64,000 nucleotides of DNA, from the NCBI RefSeq assembly GCF_004116385.1, contig NZ_PEIB01000009.1, positions 81,290 to 145,289 of the forward strand. Direction: 5' to 3'. This DNA is from Veronia nyctiphanis (GTDB lineage Bacteria; Pseudomonadota; Gammaproteobacteria; Enterobacterales; Vibrionaceae). The notes below the pieces were generated by a model. It worked only from the letters and a program-made list of their open reading frames with translations, was not told where the DNA came from and made no database searches. The number at the start of each line of letters is the position of its first letter. The stretch's first letter is position 1. Both the position numbers and the translations under genes were made by a program. Below are positions 28,633-39,002 of this stretch, piece by piece.

Positions 28633-28665
28633 AAAAACAACGCGGGACAAGCCCGCGTTGTTTTT
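28633..28665 (-). terminator. Terminator of the yibN-secB-gpsA unit
   Basis: Fourteen-base stem: CAACGCGGG with five A before it (28633-28646), loop ACAAG, then CCCGCGTTG with five T (28652-28665). It follows the corrected gpsA stop at 28680 by 14 bases. Confidence 0.88.
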
Positions 28666-28679
28666 AATAATCTGTCTGT

Positions 28680-29695
28680 TTACTCTGAAGTTTTGGCTCT
28701 GGCCAACAAATCCTGCGCTGCGATTCTGGCATCTTTGCTTCGTAAAGGACCTTGAAAAGTTGCTCAGCAATCGGCATCTCGACACCCGCACGTTTGGAGA
28801 GAGCCCAAACCTCTCGGGTATTCCGATAGCCTTCGACAACCTGACCAATCTCATCTTGAGCCTGTTGCACACCTTTTCCAGCGCCTAACGCTAAACCAAA
28901 ACGGCGATTACGGGATTGGTTATCAGTACATGTCAGCACCAAATCACCCAAACCAGCCATTCCCATAAAGGTCTCACGCTCTGCGCCCAATGCGACACCG
29001 AGACGCGTCATTTCAGCAAGACCCCGAGTGATCAACGCGGTTCTGGCATTCGCGCCATAACCAATACCATCAGACATACCTGCGCCGATCGCGATGACAT
29101 TTTTCACCGCGCCGCCAAGCTGCATACCGATAAAGTCTGCATTACCGTAAACGCGTAATGTTTTGCTGCAATGCACTTTTTCCTGAAGGTCAGCGAGAAA
29201 CTCAGCATCTGTCGACGCCACTGAGATAGCCGTTGGCATGCCCGCAGCAAGTTCTTTTGCAAACGTCGGGCCAGACAGCACCGCCAGTGAAATTTCATCA
29301 CCAACAATATCATGCGCAACATCCTGAAGAAGTCGCCCTGTCTCTGGCTCAAGGCCTTTCGTCGCCCAGCAGATACGACTATCCGGCCGTAAAAACGGCT
29401 TCACATTCGCCAACACTTCGGCAAACACATGGCTCGGAACCACAACCAAAATATCACGGCTTGCCTGCACAGCCTGCTCAAGATCCGCGCATACAATCAG
29501 CGAATCAGGAAAGGCACTTCCCGGTAAGAAGGCGTCGTTAGCTCTGTCGGTCTCTAACGTCGCCATGTGAACAGGGTTATGCCCCCAAAGCGCGACCGTT
29601 TGACCATTTCTCGCAAGAGAAATAGCCAAGGAGGTGCCATAAGAACCAGCACCCAATACTGTCATCGCTGCGTTTGCAGTGTTCATTGCATTCAT
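28680..29695 (-). CDS. gpsA: Glycerol-3-phosphate dehydrogenase (NAD(P)+), frameshifted near its end
   Basis: Makes sn-glycerol 3-phosphate for phospholipids. The NAD(P)-binding motif [14 protein letters not shown] follows the start MNAMNTAN. The catalytic block includes [16 protein letters not shown] and [19 protein letters not shown] one-base deletion near 28734 in an A run replaces the last 20 or so residues. Restored, the tail reads [20 protein letters not shown] and stops at 28680, giving 338 residues against 339 in E. coli. AAGG lies eight bases before the ATG. It sits 21 bases downstream of secB. Confidence 0.94.
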
Positions 29696-29716
29696 TCAGA
29701 GTACCTTGAAGTCAGC

Positions 29717-30180
29717 TTATGCTTCTTCAGACTCTTCCTTCATTTGGCTCTGAAGGTAGTTCATGAACAGCGCATCAAAGTTGACAGGCGCAAGGTTCAG
29801 CTGAGGGAATGTACCTTAACCACCAAGCCAGAAATGGTTTCGCGCGCATATGGGAAAAGGATGTTAGGGCAGAATGCACCCAGGCAGTGTGCCAGTTGAG
29901 GTGCTTCCATACCTTCAACACTGAAGATACCACCTTGCTGGATTTCACACAGGAACGCGTTCTCTTCGCCGTTTTTCACAGTCACAGTCAAACGCAGAAC
30001 GACTTCGTAGACGTTCTCAGCCAGTTCACGGCTTTGTGTATCCAGGTCCAGATTAACGTCAGGGTTCCACTCGTTTTGGAAAACTTCTGGAGAGTTAGGA
30101 GCCTCAAAAGACAGGTCTTTCAGGAAAATGCGCTGGATAGAGAAATTCTGGTCAGCTTGCTGGGTTGCTGTTTCAGCCAT
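29717..30180 (-). CDS. secB: Protein-export chaperone SecB, frameshifted in this sequence
   Basis: SecB keeps precursor proteins unfolded and delivers them to SecA. The start [20 protein letters not shown] at 30180 fits the family. The tetramer core includes [15 protein letters not shown] and the [14 protein letters not shown] [16 protein letters not shown] stretch. A one-base deletion near 29815 breaks the frame after ETISGLVV; restored, it continues [19 protein letters not shown] and ends in the acidic tail EESEEA. The corrected length is 154 residues, one less than E. coli SecB. Confidence 0.95.
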
Positions 30181-30254
30181 GTTTGGAATCCTTTTAAATG
30201 TTCTTAGTCTGTGATTGTGCCCGTTCCGGGACACTTAAGTCAGTATAGAGCTGG

Positions 30255-30695
30255 TTACTTCTTTTTCTTCTTTCGAACCAACGGAAGGTTAGCTTCATTC
30301 CATGAAATCAAACCGTCTTTGAGGATACTGACTTTCTCAAAGCCCGCTTTCACCAGCAAGTTGGCATATTCAGGGGTTGTTTGCCCTGACTTGCACACCA
30401 ATACAATGGGGTTTTGCTTAAATTTTTCAAGCTCACCAAAGTTATTTGCCTTGATCTCTGACGGCAAAATGTGAAGTGAACCAGTAATATGACCATTCTT
30501 GTAGTCGTCACGAGAACGAATATCTAAAAACGTCCCGTCTTCGTGGTTGATCAACGCAGTCGCCTGGTTAGGTGACAAAACATTGTACGCGGCTGTTTTT
30601 TGTTTGATGGTTAGCGCGATAAGGGCAACGAACAAACCAACCCAAACCGTTGACATGATCATATTGTTAGATAGAAACTCAATAAATGGCTGCAT
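30255..30695 (-). CDS. yibN: Membrane-anchored rhodanese-like protein YibN
   Basis: A 146-residue protein with one N-terminal membrane span (about residues 14-31, STVWVGLFVALIALTI) and a single rhodanese domain on the other side. The domain has FLDIRSRDDYKNGHITGSLH and the active-site loop LVCKSGQTTPE with the persulphide-forming cysteine. The C-terminus is a short polylysine tail. It is the first gene of the yibN-secB-gpsA unit, which is a conserved arrangement. Physiological substrate unknown. Confidence 0.9.
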   Translation of the reverse strand: MQPFIEFLSNNMIMSTVWVGLFVALIALTIKQKTAAYNVLSPNQATALINHEDGTFLDIRSRDDYKNGHITGSLHILPSEIKANNFGELEKFKQNPIVLVCKSGQTTPEYANLLVKAGFEKVSILKDGLISWNEANLPLVRKKKKK

Positions 30696-31055
30696 AATTC
30701 ACTTCTAAATGTTGTCGACAGATTAAAATCGCCCCGAGTATAGCGTGCGCCTTTTGGAAGTGCACCCCGAACAATCAAAATCCCTAGCAGGCTCACTCCA
30801 CGTCAATACTGGCAAGGTCTAAGGGTATTTGTGGTAGTTAGGAGAAGTAAGATTATTGGTCTTTGATGTAAGATTTGTTGCTCTCAGGCTCGACTTTCAG
30901 ATAGACGTCAGGAAAACAGATGTAATCCGTATCGTCGATAGAGAGACACAGTATGAAATTTTGTTCCAATTTTGCCTACTGATCGACCAACGAAGTGTAG
31001 TAAAGTTACGTTATTAAATTAATAACCGCATTGACAAATACACAGAGGACACCAC
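30696..31055. other. Divergent intergenic region between yibN and gpmI
   Basis: About 360 bases with no open frame of note. It should contain promoters for both divergent genes. The right half is AT-rich, and GAGGA lies just before gpmI. No clear hairpin, repeat or named operator was seen. Confidence 0.5.
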
Positions 31056-32593
31056 ATGTCTGCCAAAAAGCCACTGGCTCTTGTTATTCTGGATGGCTGG
31101 GGATATCGCGAGGATAGCGCTGACAATGCCATTTCCAACGCAAACACTCCAGTTCTTGATGCCCTGATCAAAAACAACAGCACCCTGATTTCCGCATCTG
31201 GTATGGATGTAGGCTTACCTGACGGTCAAATGGGTAACTCTGAAGTTGGCCACGTCAACATCGGCGCCGGTCGTATTGTTTATCAGGACCTGACTCGTAT
31301 TACGAAATCTATCGCCGATGGCGAGTTTGCACATAACCCTGTGCTAACTGCCGCAGTAGATAAAGCAGCCAGTGCCGATAAAGCCGTGCACATTATGGGC
31401 CTGATGTCTCCGGGCGGTGTTCACAGCATGAAGACCATATCGCTGCAGCCATCGAGATGGCAGCAGTCCGAGGTGCCGAGCAAATCTATTTGCACTGTTT
31501 CCTGGATGGACGCGACACACCACCTCGCAGTGCCAAGGCGTCACTTGAACGCTTTGATGCCCTGTTTGCAAAGCTGGGTAAAGGCCGCGTAGCGTCATTA
31601 GTGGGTCGTTACTATGCAATGGACCGTGATAACAACTGGGATCGTGTTGAGCTAGCATACAATCTGTTGACTGAAGCAAACGCAGACTTCTCGTTTGCAT
31701 CTGCTGTGGAAGGTCTGGATGCAGCATACAGCCGTGACGAAAACGATGAGTTCGTAAAAGCCACCGAGCTTCGCGCTGAAGGCCAGCAGGTGGCGACCAT
31801 CAATGATGGCGATGCACTTATTTTCATGAACTTCCGTGCTGACCGTGCGCGTCAGATCACCCGCGCATTCTTGCCAAGCTTCGATGGCTTTAGCCGAAAC
31901 AAAGTGGCGGAACTGTCTGAGTTCGTCATGCTGACTGAATACGCAGCAGATATCGATACACCATGTGCCTTCCCGTCAGAGAACCTATCAAACACCTTGG
32001 GTGAATGGTTATCGAAAGAAGGCAAAACACAGCTTCGCATCTCTGAAACGGAAAAGTACGCGCACGTAACCTTCTTTTTTAACGGTGGCGTTGAAGAGGT
32101 ATTTACTGGCGAAGAGCGCGCACTGGTGGCCTCTCCAAAAGTGGCAACCTACGACCTACAGCCTGAAATGAGCTCAGAAGAGCTGACTGACAAACTGGTC
32201 GATGCAATTAAGAGCGGTAAGTTCGACACCATCATCTGTAACTACCCGAATGGCGACATGGTTGGTCATACCGGCGTTTATGATGCAGCAGTGAAAGCCT
32301 GCGAAGCGGTAGACAGTTGTATTGCTCGCGTGGTTGAAGCTATCCGTGAAGTAGATGGCCAGCTTTTGATCACTGCTGACCACGGTAATGCTGAAATGAT
32401 GATCGACCCGAACACTGGCGGCGTTCACACCGCGCATACTAACCTGCCAGTGCCACTGGTTTATGTCGGCAGCACAGATTTAGAGCTGGCATCTGATGGT
32501 AAACTGTCGGATCTTGCTCCGACCATGCTGTCTCTGATGAATGTAGAAAAGCCAGCAGAGATGACTGGTAAGGTGCTGTTCAATCTGAAATAA
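31056..32593 (+). CDS. gpmI: Cofactor-independent phosphoglycerate mutase, frameshifted
   Basis: Interconverts 3- and 2-phosphoglycerate using two Mn2+. The metal-binding start [20 protein letters not shown] and the nucleophile serine in [17 protein letters not shown] are present. A one-base deletion near 31427 breaks the frame after SPGGVHS; restored, it reads [20 protein letters not shown]. The second part has [21 protein letters not shown] and [10 protein letters not shown]. The corrected length is 512 residues, close to the 514 of E. coli. It is followed by envC eight bases downstream. Confidence 0.95.
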
Positions 32594-32601
32594 TCTTTCC
32601 T

Positions 32602-33744
32602 ATGAAAGGAAAGTATTTGCGCCTTCAAGCACGCCAATACGCCAGTGTCCTGTACACTGGCGTTTTCTTGTGCGTGACACTTTCTTCTCCTGCTGTTGCA
32701 GAAAGTGAGCAACTATCAGGAGTAAAAAACGAAATATCCCGTCAGGAAAAACAACTCTCTACCAGTAATCAGCGACTCAACCAGCTGCAAAGTAGCCTCA
32801 AAAAGCAAGAACAAGCCATTGGAGGCCTTGCCCGTCAAATAAGACAACTGACTCTTTCGACCCAGTCTCTTCAAAAACAAATTGCCAGCTTGCAAAAAGA
32901 GCAACGCCACCTTGAACAGGAAAAAATTGGTCAGACGGAAATGCTCAAAGACCTTTTAGATACCTATTACCGGCAAGGACATAAAAGCCAGTTGCAAACC
33001 CTACTCAGTGGTGAGGGAAGTGCTAAGCAGGACAGAATGACGGTTTATGCTGAAGCGTTGGCTAAAGCCAGACAAGAAGCCATAGACGCGCTAAGCGAGA
33101 CCAACCGATTATTAGCTGAGAAACGCTCAGCGATTGCCCGCCAGAAGCAGGAAAAAGAGTCAAAGCTTGCAAAACTCAAGCGTAAATCAGACCAGATAAG
33201 CAAAGAGCAGAAGGCGAAGAAAAAGACGGTCTCTGCGATCACCCAAAGAATAAGAAACGACAAAACGTACCTCTCTGAGCTCAAGAATAATCAGCAACGA
33301 CTAGAAAAAGAGATTAAAGCCGTCGCCGAGCGCCTCAAGGTAAAAATGGACGGACTCTCACCCTACAAAGGCAAACTCAGCTGGCCAGTAAGAGGCCGCG
33401 TACAGCACACATTTGGCAGTCAGCAAAGCGCTGAGCTTCGCTGGAAAGGCATGGTAATTGGTGCCAAAGCAGGTACAGAAGTCAACGCAGCGCATGACGG
33501 CACGATTGTACTTTCTGACTGGCTCAGAGGTTATGGCTTAATGGTAGTGGTTGACCATGGGCATGGCGATATGAGTTTCTATGGTTACAATCAGGCGCTG
33601 CTAAAACAAGTGGGTGACAAAGTAAAAAGCGGCGAGGCCATAGCTCTGGTCGGAAACAGTGGCGGACAAAAATCTGACGGGCTCTACTTTGAGATACGCC
33701 GTAAGGGTAAGCCCATCAACCCACAAAGTTGGTTAACTCGATAG
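32602..33744 (+). CDS. envC: Murein hydrolase activator EnvC
   Basis: A 380-residue periplasmic activator of the amidases AmiA/AmiB, recruited by FtsEX during division. It has a signal peptide (YTGVFLCVTLSSPAVAES region), a long coiled coil from about residue 38 to 250, and a C-terminal LytM domain. The LytM metal ligands are degenerate: the final motif is GLYFEIRRKGKPINPQSWL, with tyrosine where active enzymes have histidine. This is the known state of EnvC, which activates but does not cut. It is translationally close to gpmI, as in enterobacteria. Confidence 0.93.
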   Translation: MKGKYLRLQARQYASVLYTGVFLCVTLSSPAVAESEQLSGVKNEISRQEKQLSTSNQRLNQLQSSLKKQEQAIGGLARQIRQLTLSTQSLQKQIASLQKEQRHLEQEKIGQTEMLKDLLDTYYRQGHKSQLQTLLSGEGSAKQDRMTVYAEALAKARQEAIDALSETNRLLAEKRSAIARQKQEKESKLAKLKRKSDQISKEQKAKKKTVSAITQRIRNDKTYLSELKNNQQRLEKEIKAVAERLKVKMDGLSPYKGKLSWPVRGRVQHTFGSQQSAELRWKGMVIGAKAGTEVNAAHDGTIVLSDWLRGYGLMVVVDHGHGDMSFYGYNQALLKQVGDKVKSGEAIALVGNSGGQKSDGLYFEIRRKGKPINPQSWLTR

Positions 33745-33792
33745 GACCATCATTCACACTGACTTCACGCCGCATAGTGCGCAAACAACCCT

Positions 33793-33822
33793 AAAAAAGC
33801 CCGCGATTTAGCGGGCTTTTTT
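33793..33822. terminator. Terminator between envC and tdh
   Basis: AAAAAAGCCCGC (33793-33804), loop GATTTA and GCGGGCTTTTTT (33811-33822) form a perfect 12-bp stem. It serves both convergent genes. Confidence 0.94.
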
Positions 33823-33834
33823 TTCGAGTTTAGA

Positions 33835-34862
33835 TTACGCTTCCCAATCCAGAATTACCTTTCCAGATAACCCTGATCGCATGGTATCAAAGCCTTGTTG
33901 GAACTCATCTATCGGGAAGTGGTGAGTGATAATGGGTGTCAGATCCAGACCCGACTGAATAAGGCTCGCCATCTTGTACCAAGTCTCAAACATCTCACGG
34001 CCATAAATACCTTTAATGACCAACCCTTTGAAAATCACCTGATTCCAGTCAATACCCATGTTGGACGGTGGAATACCCAGCAGCGCAATCTTGCCACCAT
34101 GATTCATGCTTTCCAGCATGGCATTAAACGCAGCAGGCACACCGGACATTTCCAGGCCAACATCAAAACCTTCGGTCATATCAAGCTCTGCCATCACATC
34201 GTCCAACGAGTTTTTGGCCACATTCACCGCACGGGTAACGCCCATTTGTCTCGCAAGATCAAGTCGATACTCGTTGATATCAGTGATAACAACATGACGG
34301 GCCCCAACATGCTTGCAACCGCGGCAGCCATAATACCAATAGGTCCAGCACCCGTGATAAGGACATCCTCACCCACGAGATCAAAAGACAGCGCAGTGTG
34401 CACAGCATTGCCGAATGGGTCAAAAATAGAGGCCAAATCGTCAGAAATCTCATCGGGGATCTTAAACGCATTGAATGCGGGAATGACCAGATATTCTGCA
34501 AAAGCCCCTTCACGGTTAACTCCGACGCCTGTGGTATTACGGCAAAGATGCGTGCGCCCGCCGCGACAGTTACGGCAGTGCCCGCAAGTGATGTGACCTT
34601 CACCAGAAACACGGTCTCCGACCGCAAAGCCACGCACTTCTTGACCGAGGGCAATGACTTCACCCACATATTCATGCCCCACGACCATTGGCACTGGGAT
34701 CGTCTTCTGAGACCACTCATCCCAGTTATATATATGGACATCGGTACCGCAAATAGCGGTCTTACGAATTTTAATCAGCAGATCGTTATGGCCCAATTCA
34801 GGCTTCTCTACCTCGGTCATCCAAATACCGGGCTCAGCCTTAAGTTTCGCCAACGCTTTCAT
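33835..34862 (-). CDS. tdh: L-threonine 3-dehydrogenase, frameshifted in this sequence
   Basis: Oxidises L-threonine to 2-amino-3-ketobutyrate, the substrate of Kbl. The start [15 protein letters not shown] is chosen by homology; an in-frame ATG 12 bases upstream is possible. The catalytic zinc site is [18 protein letters not shown] and the structural zinc site [16 protein letters not shown] one-base deletion near 34313 breaks the NAD-binding fold; restored, it reads [20 protein letters not shown]. The corrected length is 342 residues. It begins a few bases after the kbl stop, forming the kbl-tdh operon. Confidence 0.95.
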
Positions 34863-34879
34863 TGAATTACTCATCACGA

Positions 34880-36075
34880 TTACCCAATCAATTCCATATC
34901 ACGTCCCACTTTGATAAAGGCATCAATGGCTTTATCAAGTTGCTCTCGGCTGTGTGCCGCAGACATTTGGGTGCGAATTCTGGCTTGTCCTTTTGGTACT
35001 ACAGGGAAAGAGAAACCAATCACGTAGATACCTTCTGCCATCATACGCTCAGCAAATTCAGCCGCGACTTTTGCATCACCCAGCATCACAGGAATAATGG
35101 CATGGTCTGCACCTGCCAAGGTGAAACCCGCTTCGCTCATGCGTGCACGGAAGTGCGTAGCGTTTGCCCAAAGCTGGTCACGCAGGTCGCCACTTTCAGC
35201 CAAAAGGTCAATCACGCGGATAGATGCCGCAACAATAGCGGGGGCGAGGGAGTTAGAGAACAGATAAGGACGAGAGCGCTGACGAAGCCACTCAACCACT
35301 TCCTTTTTACCCGACGTATAACCGCCGGATGCGCCACCCATGCTTTGCCCAAGGTTCCTGTGATGATATCAATGCGATCAATCACATCATGATACTCGTG
35401 GGTACCGCGGCCGTTTTGACCCATAAAGCCCACTGCGTGAGAGTCGTCGACCATCACCAGTGCGCCAAATTCATCTGCCAAATCGCAGACGGCAGGGAGG
35501 TTTGCGACAACGCCATCCATCGAGAAAACACCGTCAGTCACAATTAGCGTGTGTCTTACGCCTGCTGCTTTGGCTTCTTCAAGGCGGGCTCTCAGCTCAC
35601 CCATGTCGTTGTTGGCATAACGGAAACGTTTCGCTTTACAAAGACGCACACCATCGATGATAGAGGCATGGTTGAGTGCATCAGAAATAATCGCATCTTC
35701 AGGGCCGAGAATGGTTTCAAACAACCCGGCATTAGCATCAAAGCATGAGCTATAAAGAATAGTGTCTTCCATATCAAGAAAATCAGAAAGTTTCTGTTCC
35801 AGCGCTTTGTGCGCATCTTGCGTACCACAGATAAAACGTACAGACGCCATACCAAAACCCTGCTCGTCCATACCTTGCTGAGCTGCACTGATAAGGGCGG
35901 GATGGTTGGCAAGACCTAGGTAGTTGTTGGCACAGAAGTTCAGAACCTCTTTTCCTGAACTGACAGAGATATTGGCTTGCTGCGCAGAGGTAATTTCGCG
36001 CTCGTGTTTATAAAGGCCTTCAGCTTTGACTTCTTCAATTTGCTGACGAATTTGCTGGTAAAAAGCAGCAGTCAT
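34880..36075 (-). CDS. kbl: 2-amino-3-ketobutyrate CoA ligase, frameshifted
   Basis: A PLP enzyme that splits 2-amino-3-ketobutyrate with CoA into glycine and acetyl-CoA. Key blocks are [17 protein letters not shown], the aspartate and histidine of [17 protein letters not shown], and the PLP lysine in TGTLGKA. A one-base deletion near 35341 breaks the frame directly after that lysine; restored, it reads [19 protein letters not shown]. The corrected length is 398 residues, the same as E. coli Kbl. The first gene of the kbl-tdh operon; its promoter lies in the 222 bases before it. Confidence 0.95.
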
Positions 36076-36297
36076 TTCCTACTCCCTCGTTCTGGACGGG
36101 TTCTGAACAGAATATTACTTCGCCTGATAATCAGGCTATGCGATAGAATCATCACAACGCACCCTATTTTGGCACGCAGACATCTCCATAGTTATTACTA
36201 TATACAGAATGTCTATGATGTTTCGGTGCTAGATAGTAGTTTTCTGTTCTTATCGCCGTCCAGATAAGAAGTAGATCTTATTGCAGTGGATCACGAA

Positions 36298-36942
36298 TCA
36301 TTCTTGATCAATCTGCGCCTTGTAGTGTTCAATTAATCCCAGCACCACTTGTTTACCAATCGGGGTAGTAAGAGGCGATACAATTTTTAAAATTTTGACC
36401 ACCCCCTGATAGATAACACCTTTGGTCACTTGGGTCGCAGGTGCATGTACTGACTGGTAAAAAATCCAGCTCGATGCCACCAGCTTTAGGGTATCCCCTA
36501 ATCCGTCCAAGTCATCGTCATCCAGATTTAAAAATCCGGTATCGCGGAACTGCGCCATCATGGCCACTAAATCACGCTGGAGAGAGTGTTGTGCAGTGAT
36601 ATATTTTTCCTGCAAAACAGCATCGCGACGAAGTATGTCAGGCAAGTTGGCATAAAAGAAACGATAGCGCCACATCAGTTGGAATGCCGCATCGAGGTAA
36701 GTCAACAGCTTCTGCTGATCAAGCATATCCGTCTCAGGATTAGGCAAAAAGGCGGTACCCAGATCAATAGCGTATTGATCAAAAATACAGTGTATAATCT
36801 CTTCCTTATTACGGAAGTGGTAGTAGAGGTTGCCCGGGCTTATCCCGAGGTCGGCAGCAATATGATTGGTGGTGACATTCGGTTCACCCTGCTCATTGAA
36901 AAGTGCCAGTGCTGACTGAATTATGCGTTCGCGGGTCTTCAT
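36298..36942 (-). CDS. TetR-family transcriptional regulator
   Basis: A 214-residue repressor-type protein. The TetR helix-turn-helix is [20 protein letters not shown], then [18 protein letters not shown]. The rest is a helical ligand domain with no recognised ligand. The start MKTRERII is chosen by family similarity. A related gene lies upstream of hldD in several Vibrio genomes, so it may respond to envelope or lipid signals, but that is only positional. It is divergent from hldD with about 100 bases between starts. Confidence 0.85.
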   Translation of the reverse strand: MKTRERIIQSALALFNEQGEPNVTTNHIAADLGISPGNLYYHFRNKEEIIHCIFDQYAIDLGTAFLPNPETDMLDQQKLLTYLDAAFQLMWRYRFFYANLPDILRRDAVLQEKYITAQHSLQRDLVAMMAQFRDTGFLNLDDDDLDGLGDTLKLVASSWIFYQSVHAPATQVTKGVIYQGVVKILKIVSPLTTPIGKQVVLGLIEHYKAQIDQE

Positions 36943-37045
36943 GGTCTTAGTAACGTCCTCTCTCCCTGACGGAATCCGGAATAGTAACACAGTAATAACA
37001 CTCTGCATGGGCGAGTGTTCTCATTGTATGATAATAGGTGAAAGT

Positions 37046-37990
37046 ATGATTATAGTAACTGGTGGCGCTGGCATGATTGGCAGTAATCTGGTTAAAGCGC
37101 TTAACGAGCAGGGCTACAATGACATTCTGGTTGTCGACAACCTAAAAGACGGCACCAAGTTTGTTAATCTGGTCGACCTCGATATCACCGATTACATGGA
37201 CAAAGAGGACTTCCTGACCCAGATCATGGCAGGCGATGATTTCGGTCCAATCGAGGCTGTCTTTCATGAAGGTGCTTGCTCTGCCACCACGGAGTGGGAT
37301 GGCAAATATATGATGCTCAACAACTATGAGTATTCTAAAGAGCTGCTTCATTATTGCCTTGAGCGTGAAATTCCATTCTTGTACGCCTCGTCGGCGGCAA
37401 CCTATGGTGGCCGTGATCGTGACTTCATTGAGGAGCGCGAGTACGAGGGTGCATTGAATGTTTACGGCTATTCAAAGCAGCAGTTTGATAACTACGTTCG
37501 TCGCCTATGGCTTGATGCGGAAGAGCATGGTGAAACGCTATCTCAAGTAACCGGTTTCCGTTACTTCAATGTATATGGTCCACGTGAACAGCACAAAGGC
37601 AGCATGGCCTCTGTCGCTTTCCACTTAAATAGCCAAATTAAAGAAGGCAACAAAGCGAAGCTCTTTGAAGGCAGTGACCAATTCAAGCGTGATTTCGTTT
37701 ACGTGGGTGATGTTTGTAAGATGAACATTTGGTTCTGGCAAAACGGCAAGTCTGGCATCTTCAACTGTGGAACAGGCAGTGCTGAACCTTTCCAAGAAGT
37801 CGCCAACGCAGTTTTGAAACACCACGGTAAGGGTGAAGTTGAAATTATTCCTTTCCCTGAGCACCTAAAAGGTCGCTACCAGACTTTTACGGAAGCTGAC
37901 CTGACCAAAGTCCGTGCTGCTGGCTATCAAGACGATTTCAAAAACGTCGCTGACGGCGTGGCTGAATACCTGTCAATTATCAATAAATAA
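37046..37990 (+). CDS. hldD: ADP-L-glycero-D-manno-heptose 6-epimerase
   Basis: Makes the heptose donor for the LPS inner core. The 314-residue protein has the Rossmann motif [15 protein letters not shown], the Ser in [10 protein letters not shown] and the [11 protein letters not shown] catalytic Tyr-Lys pair. The ATG at 37046 follows AGGTGAAAG and fits the family start MIIVTGGAG; the frame is open further upstream without similarity. It opens the long LPS block that runs to 51.3 kb. Confidence 0.96.
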   Translation: MIIVTGGAGMIGSNLVKALNEQGYNDILVVDNLKDGTKFVNLVDLDITDYMDKEDFLTQIMAGDDFGPIEAVFHEGACSATTEWDGKYMMLNNYEYSKELLHYCLEREIPFLYASSAATYGGRDRDFIEEREYEGALNVYGYSKQQFDNYVRRLWLDAEEHGETLSQVTGFRYFNVYGPREQHKGSMASVAFHLNSQIKEGNKAKLFEGSDQFKRDFVYVGDVCKMNIWFWQNGKSGIFNCGTGSAEPFQEVANAVLKHHGKGEVEIIPFPEHLKGRYQTFTEADLTKVRAAGYQDDFKNVADGVAEYLSIINK

Positions 37991-38049
37991 CCTTTTCCTG
38001 TGCGGGTGAACACCCGCACTCTCACAACCTAGCCTATTACTGCTTATCT

Positions 38050-38988
38050 ATGAGTCATTCGACACCATCAGAGTATTCGCCGAAGTTCGAGTGGTCTTTT
38101 CTGCACCCCAAATACTGGGGGAGCTGGATAGGGATTGCCCTTGCCGCCTTAATGGCGTTTGTCCCCTTCCGTATCCGGGACAAAATCGCAATGTTATTAG
38201 CAAAACAGTTGGTCAAGCTAAATAACAGCGCCAAACGCCGCGCGGTCATTAACCTTGCGCAATGTTTTCCAGAAAAATCGGAACAAGAACGCCATCATAT
38301 TCTCGAACAAAGCTACATGAATGCTGGCTGCATTTTGTTTGGGTTTGCGACCATTCTGGTACGAAGCAAAGCTTATCTGGCCAGACGAACCGTATTTCAC
38401 GGTGACCAAATCCTCACCGAATTGGCTGAAAACGGTGAGAAGATAATTCTGCTCGTCCCTCATACCTGGTCTATCGATTATCCAGCGGTTCAGCTGGCTT
38501 CACGCGGCTTACCCATTGTTGGACTGGTAAAAAAACAATCCAACCCACTCAATGATTGGCTGATGAATGTTCAGCGTCTCAAGTATGGTGGTTGTATTCA
38601 CGAAAGATCGACAGGAATAAAACCGTTTCTCAAGTCGATCCGCGAAGGCTTTTTGGGTTATTATTTGCCCGATCAGGACCACGGACGTGAAAACAGTGTC
38701 TTCGTTCCCTTCCTTGGCGCAGAAAAAGCCACGCTGGCAGGCCTTGGCAAACTGGCACGATTAGGCAAAGCCAAAGTGGTGCCACTGATGTCTGCCTACA
38801 ATCGCGAAACAGGCAACTTTGAAGTCATTGTTAAACCACCATTGGAAAACTTCCCTACCGGGGACGATGAGCAGGATGCACGGATCATGAACAGTCATCT
38901 GGAGGCATTCATTACCTCGGCACCGGAACAGTACATGTGGATTATCAATTTGCTTCGGACCCGACCCGACGGTAGCGAACTTTATTAA
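38050..38988 (+). CDS. lpxM: Lipid A late acyltransferase LpxM (MsbB) type
   Basis: Adds the last acyl chain to Kdo2-lipid A at the inner membrane. The 312-residue protein begins with a hydrophilic stretch and a membrane segment near residues 26-44 (WIGIALAALMAFVPF). The catalytic HX4D motif is VPHTWSIDYPAV. GYYLPDQDHGRENSVFVPF is the LpxL/LpxM block, and the N-terminal FLHPKYWGSWIG fits LpxM better than LpxL. The acyl chain it prefers cannot be read from the sequence. It is followed 14 bases later by the glycosyltransferase-deacetylase fusion. Confidence 0.9.
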   Translation: MSHSTPSEYSPKFEWSFLHPKYWGSWIGIALAALMAFVPFRIRDKIAMLLAKQLVKLNNSAKRRAVINLAQCFPEKSEQERHHILEQSYMNAGCILFGFATILVRSKAYLARRTVFHGDQILTELAENGEKIILLVPHTWSIDYPAVQLASRGLPIVGLVKKQSNPLNDWLMNVQRLKYGGCIHERSTGIKPFLKSIREGFLGYYLPDQDHGRENSVFVPFLGAEKATLAGLGKLARLGKAKVVPLMSAYNRETGNFEVIVKPPLENFPTGDDEQDARIMNSHLEAFITSAPEQYMWIINLLRTRPDGSELY

Positions 38989-39002
38989 ATGGTATCTCAC
39001 CC